From Herpomyces periplanetae (Eukaryota > Ascomycota > Laboulbeniomycetes > Herpomycetales > Herpomycetaceae): DNA of 27,367 nt. How positions within the stretch are numbered: the stretch's first letter is position 1; each line of letters starts with the position of its first letter. Below are positions 21,781 through 27,367 of this stretch, in pieces. The position numbers were made by a program, and so were the translations under genes. The notes under the pieces were generated by a model, which saw nothing but the letters and a program-made list of their open reading frames with translations, searched no databases and had not been told where the DNA came from. The DNA lies in assembly GCA_009733715.1 (NCBI GenBank), contig WMKJ01000139.1:1-27367 (forward strand), given 5' to 3'.

Positions 21781-22508
21781 AACGCAAGATGTGTTAATTG
21801 GTATGAAGCTGGTACGGTAGTTACTGGATCATGGGATTTTTCAGCTTGGATATGAAGTGGAGAATTGCGATAGTGAAGCGGATCGAAGATATGGAAAGGG
21901 TTAACTGGGCTTGAAGCTCAAGGTAAGTGAGGGTTTAAGTAGTGGAAGATTTGCGTTTCAATTTATCCCAGAGTTTAAGAGGAAATTACTCTTGATTTAA
22001 GTTAATGTTCACTTGGTTCATATTGTTTCAATTTTATTGCATGGTTATTTTCCCGAGGAAAAAAAGGCCCTATGTGATATTGGGAACATGATGGTATACC
22101 TATACATATACATGAAGAATTATGTATTATCGTCTAGTTCAAGCATTGGTGAAGAGTTAAGTGGATAAGATTTTGTGTGGATGACGAATATAGTTACAAG
22201 TTTAATGCTTTATTGTTTGATTAACCATGTATGAAAATATGTAGGGGGAGAAAGGAGTGGAGATAATAGTGTGGTAAGTTTAACGTAGGGTGAGCAGGTA
22301 AACGGTAGATATGAGGAATTGTAGATTAAGCAAGCAAATTTAACGGGAAGTAGACGGTTTATTTAGATTGATAGTGAATCGCAGAGTGAAAATCGCAAAT
22401 CGCAGATTGCGCATCGCAAAGTGTAAACACATTACCCAAAACGGAAGAAGCGTTCATAGCTATACACTTACAGGACAGGAAGGAGACGGGTGCTCGCCGG
22501 CAAGCACG

Positions 22509-22733
22509 ATGGATGTGCATCAGACGTTGGGAAAACGGCGGAAGGCACGGCGGGGCTTAGTCAGTGATCACGTGGAAGAGACGTTTGAAGCTGGTCAAAA
22601 AGGCGTAAATTTTACGATGGAGGTTAGAGTATTCGCTCTTTATTTATTCGGGGTTTGTGTATGTGGTTTGATAAGGTTTAATTCTAAGGTTAGATTGGAA
22701 TGGGAATTTATCCAGTTAGTCAACAGGTTGTGA
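22509..22733 (+). CDS. Possible small or partial coding frame (weak)
   Basis: From the ATG at 22509 the frame gives 74 residues, starting MDVHQTLGKRRKARRG. Bases 22470-22620 are more GC-rich than their surroundings, and the first 40 codons look coding-like, with a basic cluster KRRKARR. After TMEV the composition turns AT-rich and hydrophobic, as if reading into an intron at GTTAGA. I found no convincing partner exon. It may be chance. Confidence 0.15.
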   Translation: MDVHQTLGKRRKARRGLVSDHVEETFEAGQKGVNFTMEVRVFALYLFGVCVCGLIRFNSKVRLEWEFIQLVNRL

Positions 22734-23144
22734 AATTTATTGCTTAAAGGGTTATGTGTAGTTTGACAGCGTTGGGGGGATGCCGAATCTACCTTGTATA
22801 GATTTATTTTTTAGGTTGACTGATTATTGTAAAAAGTTTTGGATTTATCAATAAGATAAGTTGATGATCTTAAGCTTTAAGCAGCTAACGTTTGAAAATC
22901 TCGTCGGGAAAATTTTGTTGTGGAAGGAGTATAATTGTTAATATACGATCCTACGTGACTGGATTGTAAATGAGGCGCGAACTAACGGATTCATACTTTA
23001 ACATTGCACGTGTTATCGTTAACATTTTTTGTAGGTGGGTGTTGAAAGATTCATTATTGAACGAGTCAAAAAAAACATTTTTCGAGTACTTTAACTAAAT
23101 AGTTGATATGTATAGTGATTGATACATTCCGAAAACCATCGACA

Positions 23145-23216
23145 ACGCGCGCGCTCGCGCTCGCGCGCGCGTGTGGGTGTGTGTGTGTGAGTGTGCATGT
23201 GCGCGGGTGGATTATT
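23145..23216. repeat. Alternating CG/TG tract, Z-DNA-prone
   Basis: About 70 bases of mostly alternating purine-pyrimidine sequence: CG repeats with two CTCGCG interruptions, then TG repeats, then GTGCATGTGCGCG. The CG part is nearly self-complementary and could also fold into a hairpin. Confidence 0.85.
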
Positions 23217-23756
23217 ACTCGCAAACACGTTTACATTAGCCGGGCTAACTGAAGTTGCTTATCTTGTCATGCGGCTTACCTTACAAACGAACAGTGCTTC
23301 ATTCAACGAGCAAGACCGTATCAGGATTATCAGCGCATGTGCAAAAAGTGTACCTTGCGCATTTACGTTTTGATGTGGCAACTGTAAAAGATTAAACAAA
23401 GGTTTATGAGTACGATGGAGGGTATGCTAGAGAGTTATGAATTGTTGATAAAAGGATGATTAACAGTTGTTCTATCTTATTTAAAAGTTTAACATAGCGG
23501 AGACGGGGGGCGTATACTATTAGATTTGAAAAGAGGATAGTTTTGGCAACGCAGGAAAGATATCAGCGTTGGTGACAAACGGGCGGGACGGTTGCAGCAT
23601 TTTACAGCGTGTTTAAGTTACTAAGGTGGTGTATACACGCACAGGGTGGTAAAGGCGGGAAGATTTTGTCTCGGCTTGTTCATCGCATTCCAATTCTGTT
23701 GCGGTCAGTGGTATTGTTTGTCGGGTTTGGTGGATCGCAGAATTTTACTCGTAGTG

Positions 23757-23768
23757 CGCGCATGCGCG
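23757..23768. repeat. 12-bp palindrome CGCGCATGCGCG
   Basis: Perfect palindrome sharing the core GCGCATGCGC with the site at 7351-7362. Confidence 0.7.
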
Positions 23769-24084
23769 GAGCGGGTTGTGTTTTCTCATCGTGTGTACGA
23801 CATCTCCCATGGTATGGTATAGTGGGCGTCGCATTAAAACGGCCTAGAAAACACGCACGTGGGCCCACAATAGTTTTTGCTTTCTTTTACCAGTTGAAGC
23901 ATTTATTTTTCAAGTGTGAGGAGTGAGTGAGCATCGAGGAACCAACTTGTCTTTCCTGGATTTGGTTCAACACACTCTCGACTAATCAGGTCTAAGATTT
24001 ACTTGTACTAAGGCAGGAAAATTCTGGCTGCTGGCCGGCCCATACCATTATACGTGCATATTTTACGTTAGCCTTGCGCGGATT

Positions 24085-25725
24085 ATGCTGGAAGATAAGT
24101 AAGTGAATGGGGGCAAGGAATTTTTCATGTTGAAATTTGCGCGAATATTTATGATCTATAAGAGTAGCCTGGTGAATGATCGTATGAGCAATACGGACGA
24201 CGTGGTGTAATGGTGTAGAACAAAATGAATGATTGACTGACTTAACGCTACCCGGTACAAATAGATATGTCGGCCTCATCCTGGCCATCGTCTCTACGCT
24301 CGCTATTGGGTCAAGTTTTGTGATAACAAAAAAGGTAAATTATCTACGAATGTATAGCTTGATTTGATACAAATACAGTTATCCCGACTATGCGCCGAAC
24401 ACTACAGAAGAGGATTTGGGGTAGCACATTTGTTGGGCATTCATGATATTGTATTGAAATGATTATACTTTCGCTAATGGGAAAAAATTCAGGGTCTTAA
24501 TCAAGCATCAGAACAACATGGATTCGAAGGAGATGGATTTTCATACTTACTGTCACCGTTATGGTGGGGTGGAATTATCACGATGGCAATCGGAGAAATT
24601 GCAAACTTTGCAGCATACGCATTCGCCCCGGCAATCCTTGTAACACCGTTAGGGGCACTAAGTGTATTAATCGGAGCTATACTAGGGTCGTATACGCTGG
24701 GAGAGAAATTGGGGAAATTGGGAAAAATTGGGTGCGGGATTTGCTTTATTGGATCGATTATCATTATTCTTCATGCACCACCGGATCAACGGGTAGACAG
24801 TATTGACGAACTGTTGGAGTTAGCTTTACACCCAGCATTTCTATTGTATTCTTTGGTTATCCTAATATTTTCGATGTTCATGATCTATTGTGTTGCACCG
24901 CAACATGGACGTAGAAACCCATTGATCTATATATCGATTTGTTCAACGGTTGGGTCGATTTCAATCATGGCCATCAAAGCGTTTGGGATTGCGGTTAAGC
25001 TGACGTTCAGCGGGAATAATCAATTTACCAAACCGTCCGTCTACATTTTTGCCGGTATAATAATTGTGTGTATTTTGACACAGATGAATTACTTTAACAA
25101 AGCCTTGAGTCACTTTTCTACATCTATTGTGAATCCCATTTATTACGTGTCATTTACCACAGCGACCCTATGTGCATCATTTTTCCTATTCGGAGGCTTT
25201 AACACGACAGACGCCATTAATACAATTTCCTTATTATGCGGGTTTTTGATTATTTTTCTGGGTGTTTACTTGTTAAATTTATCGCGTAAAGACGCCTCAA
25301 TGATAATGGTAGACGAAGGAGAAGATTCCCACCCACATCATCAATTACTTTCTAATCTAATGCCAACGGATGGCATAACGAGTTTTACAAGCCGACAATC
25401 AATGCAACGAAGGCGTAGTGAAGATATCGAAGGTATTTCATTACGGTTACAACAACGCCGAACGTCTCACCATCGGGGAGCCGTGGCAGCCACCCGACCT
25501 TTAATTCCCAATCCTCCCGCGATGCTAAATTATACGATGAATCGAGATTCTACGGTTACGTTTGATCGATTATTTGAACACGAGGTGTTTCACGAAGAAG
25601 ATGACGATGATTTTGATGATGGATTGCCGCGTCCCGTCGAGGCAACTCGCAGTCGAGCGGCGTCCACGCGCCCTGATTACGCTAGATCACCGCCGCCGCT
25701 TCAAACGAGTAGTTCGATGGTTTGA
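24085..25725 (+). CDS. NIPA-family magnesium transporter
   Basis: Multi-pass membrane protein of the NIPA (DUF803) family, whose members carry Mg2+ across plasma or endosomal membranes. Exons 24085-24098, 24265-24334 and 24493-25725 give 438 residues. The 14-nt first exon encodes MLEDK with the next exon, then YVGLILAIVSTLAIGSSFVI, the first membrane segment, and TKKGLNQ, the typical NIPA N-terminus. Exon 3 continues with WWGGIITMAIGEIANFAAYA, the signature PLGALSVLIGAILGSYTLGE, and further hydrophobic segments to about residue 270 (GFLIIFLGVYLLNL), consistent with the usual nine or so helices. The last 165 residues are a hydrophilic tail with an Arg-rich part and an acidic cluster (EEDDDDFDDG), probably cytosolic and variable in the family. 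Without the upstream exons the protein would lack its first membrane helix. Family call is firm; substrate rests on the family. Confidence 0.95.
24099..24264 (+). other. Intron 1 of the NIPA gene (166 nt)
   Basis: Donor GTAAGT after ATGCTGGAAGATAA, branch-like CTTAAC at 24241-24246 (or CTGAC just before), acceptor AATAG. Phase 2; the junction creates the Lys of MLEDK. Upstream of the acceptor the frame has an in-frame TGA at 24230 and no ATG, so another exon is needed. Confidence 0.85.
24335..24492 (+). other. Intron 2 of the NIPA gene (158 nt)
   Basis: Donor GTAAAT after codon AAG, branch-like GCTAAT at 24473-24478, acceptor TTCAG. Phase 0; it joins VITKK to GLNQ. Confidence 0.92.
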
Positions 25726-25971
25726 TTTGAGTAGCTTGATCCATTTGTGCTGTTATTTATCATGCATTTTTCACTGCCGCCATCATTTGACAAAGGGTTT
25801 GTCATTTATAGCTTAATTCATCAGTGCTTCGTACTTTTTGTGTGAACAAAATGTAAATTTGCTTGCTTGCTTCATACGCTATGTACATGAACTGACGGTT
25901 GTCATGTTGAGGGGCAGAATGGGAAAAGGAGGAATAGATAGTCCAACTAGAAGAGAGTTGCGGCGCTGAGT

Positions 25972-27366
25972 CTAGGCTTCGGCAACCTTGACTTTCATTC
26001 GCCAAATATCACGGCCAGTCAATGCTGAGGTGGTTGTAAAACGAGTACCTCCACCACCACCGTTTCCATTCTTAGTGTCACTGTTTCGTGATTCAAAATG
26101 ATTAACGAGCCACCCGAACGGCTGGTTAACGGGATGTAAGCGTAAGGGAGAAGGTTTACCACTTCGTGGAGGGGGCGGCGGCGGCGGCGGTAAAGTTCGG
26201 CCAGCATCTTCATCACTAATGCTGACACCGACACCGCTGTCTAACTCTTCACTGCTACCTTTGAATCTGTCATCATCACTAATTGCACCACCGGCGGTAG
26301 TGGTAGTTCCATCTTTGACGGAATCCCAGGTTTGGGAACGATTTAACGTTGTAAGAAACAATTTTGCCGCAGCGCTAGCTTTCCGTTTAGATCCGCCGTT
26401 AGTGTTGGCGTTCCCGCCGCCATTACAACGTCGACCACTTGTTACAGGTACAGTTGGCGATTGTAAAGGAGCCGCACTTCCAGTACATCGTGCACCGCCG
26501 TTCCACGTATGCCATTGACTCTCTTCCTTGACACATGGCACTGATAAATCAGTCAAACCTTGACTTTTGGATTTGCGTAAAAACGTCGACATTATATTAC
26601 GACGACTTGCATCACCGGTAACGCAACCACCACCGCATTCCAACTTTGCTCCACCGGTTTCTGGTTTCACTTTACGTCCATTTATCGTTTCGTTGCTTAC
26701 GGTTGCGGGGGCATGATCTCCAGGCTGATTAACATTGTTAGCAAAGTTATTAATGACACCGCAACCATTACTGCCAACCATATCTGTAACAGAAGAACCG
26801 GGTAGCAGCCTAAGACGCAATCCACGTTTTCCATTGCCACCCATAAAAAGTCTATTTTTTGTCTCACTTTTAGCTGTATTAAAATGCCCTGCTCTGCCAT
26901 TGCTTGATGTCACATCCCCGTTGTTAGCGGATTTTTCAAACTTGTTTGCGTGTGGTTTACCACCACGCGGGGTTACTGTCGGAGCATATTCTCCAGCACT
27001 TAACGTATCCACCGCCACTTGTTGAAAGTCATCACCATACTCGGCCCTCGACTTGACTTCCGCGCGACCAATTTTCGTATAGTCCGTCTTATTATTACCA
27101 CACTTTCCAATTCCCTTGGCCAAGGATGCGCGAGGTTGTGCCACATGATCAATCGTACCCTTCGCCTCTCCTATGCTTGCAAACACTCCATCCATGTCAT
27201 TACTTTTCGTCGAGTCCCGATCCAGAGAAAACAGAGCTAAATTGGGGGATTGCTGGCGATAATACATTAAACTCCAGGCAAGATCTGGGTTTTTGCGTAG
27301 TGAATCATGAAAGTTGGAGGTAACTTCAAGAGATTGAGCTGCCGTTGTAATGGATATAAGCGAGCC
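25972..27366 (-). CDS. Uncharacterised low-complexity protein, 5' end outside the window
   Basis: I do not recognise the family. The frame is open from the right edge to a stop at 25972, with no stop before the first visible ATG at 27267; the 33 upstream codons (…DSLRKNPDLAWSLMYYRQQ) look coding, so the true start is probably beyond the edge. From the Met at 27267 there are 431 residues. The edge region, with LRKNPDLAW and NLALFSLDRDS, may be the end of a folded helical part. The rest is Gly/Asn/Ser/Thr-rich and basic in patches (GGSKRKASAAAKLFL), with a run of eight prolines near residue 360 and a short conserved-looking end (HPVNQPFGWLVNHFES, then GRDIWRMKVKVAEA). A proline run can bind SH3 or profilin-type partners, but nothing more can be said. 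It converges on the NIPA gene, 246 bp between stops. Confidence 0.65.
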   Translation of the reverse strand, partial: GSLISITTAAQSLEVTSNFHDSLRKNPDLAWSLMYYRQQSPNLALFSLDRDSTKSNDMDGVFASIGEAKGTIDHVAQPRASLAKGIGKCGNNKTDYTKIGRAEVKSRAEYGDDFQQVAVDTLSAGEYAPTVTPRGGKPHANKFEKSANNGDVTSSNGRAGHFNTAKSETKNRLFMGGNGKRGLRLRLLPGSSVTDMVGSNGCGVINNFANNVNQPGDHAPATVSNETINGRKVKPETGGAKLECGGGCVTGDASRRNIMSTFLRKSKSQGLTDLSVPCVKEESQWHTWNGGARCTGSAAPLQSPTVPVTSGRRCNGGGNANTNGGSKRKASAAAKLFLTTLNRSQTWDSVKDGTTTTAGGAISDDDRFKGSSEELDSGVGVSISDEDAGRTLPPPPPPPPRSGKPSPLRLHPVNQPFGWLVNHFESRNSDTKNGNGGGGGTRFTTTSALTGRDIWRMKVKVAEA

Positions 27367-27367
27367 G

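Larger units (their letters stand above)
21781..24084. other. Intergenic region with no firmly supported gene
   Basis: About 2.3 kb between the acidic-protein stop and the NIPA start. It contains a cluster of ATCGCA words (22377-22421), a weak 74-codon frame from 22509, the CG/TG tract at 23145-23216 and a GC-rich part at 23680-23880 with palindromes CGCGCATGCGCG (23757-23768) and GTGGGCCCAC (23860-23869). Short open frames exist on both strands but show no domain or clear splice context. Confidence 0.45.

Noticed and set aside
23191-23373. 60-codon frame ending in a coding-like stretch (SFNEQDRIRIISACAKS)
   Set aside because: It starts inside the CG/TG tract and has no partner exon or family resemblance; possible chance.
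23609-23926. 105-codon frame on + and a 62-codon frame on the opposite strand
   Set aside because: Both arise from GC-rich DNA without domains; neither strand is favoured.
23992-24288. 98-codon minus-strand frame over the NIPA 5' region
   Set aside because: Overlaps the first two NIPA exons and introns in antisense; the NIPA model explains the sequence better.

Overview
The window looks like nuclear DNA of a fungus, most likely an ascomycete or a close relative. It carries a full-length eEF3, the ABC-type elongation factor characteristic of fungi, and an AreB/Asd-4/Dal80-type GATA factor with a C-terminal leucine zipper. Introns are few (71-166 nt), with GTAAGT-like donors and CTAAC/TACTAAC-like branch sites. 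Species cannot be told from the sequence.

Layout, left to right: (i) 1-1996, an uncharacterised Ser/Gly-rich protein on + with a YIPPHLR motif, whose 5' side runs to the window edge. Bases 1-81 are an exact inverted copy of part of the next gene. (ii) 4469-2338, a two-exon GATA/leucine-zipper regulator on -, with a pyrimidine-rich, nearly ATG-free leader. (iii) 4470-13371, about 8.9 kb with no gene I can support. (iv) 13372-16542, eEF3 on +, one exon. (v) 18561-16868, delta-COP (RET2/ARCN1) on -, two exons. (vi) 18562-19729, a divergent promoter region with three CACGTG boxes spaced exactly 14 bp apart. (vii) 19730-21780, a very acidic uncharacterised protein on +, three exons. (viii) 21781-24084, mostly noncoding, with a Z-DNA-prone tract. 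(ix) 24085-25725, a NIPA-type magnesium transporter on +, three exons including a 14-nt first exon. (x) 27366-25972, a low-complexity protein on - that is cut by the right edge.

These are unrelated housekeeping and regulatory genes (translation elongation, COPI vesicle coat, Mg2+ transport, probable nitrogen-type GATA control); no operon or gene cluster is suggested. I saw no transposon, retroelement, tRNA, rRNA or CRISPR. The points most worth checking are the inverted copy at the left edge, the large gene-free block, the evenly spaced CACGTG triplet and the three-exon acidic protein.
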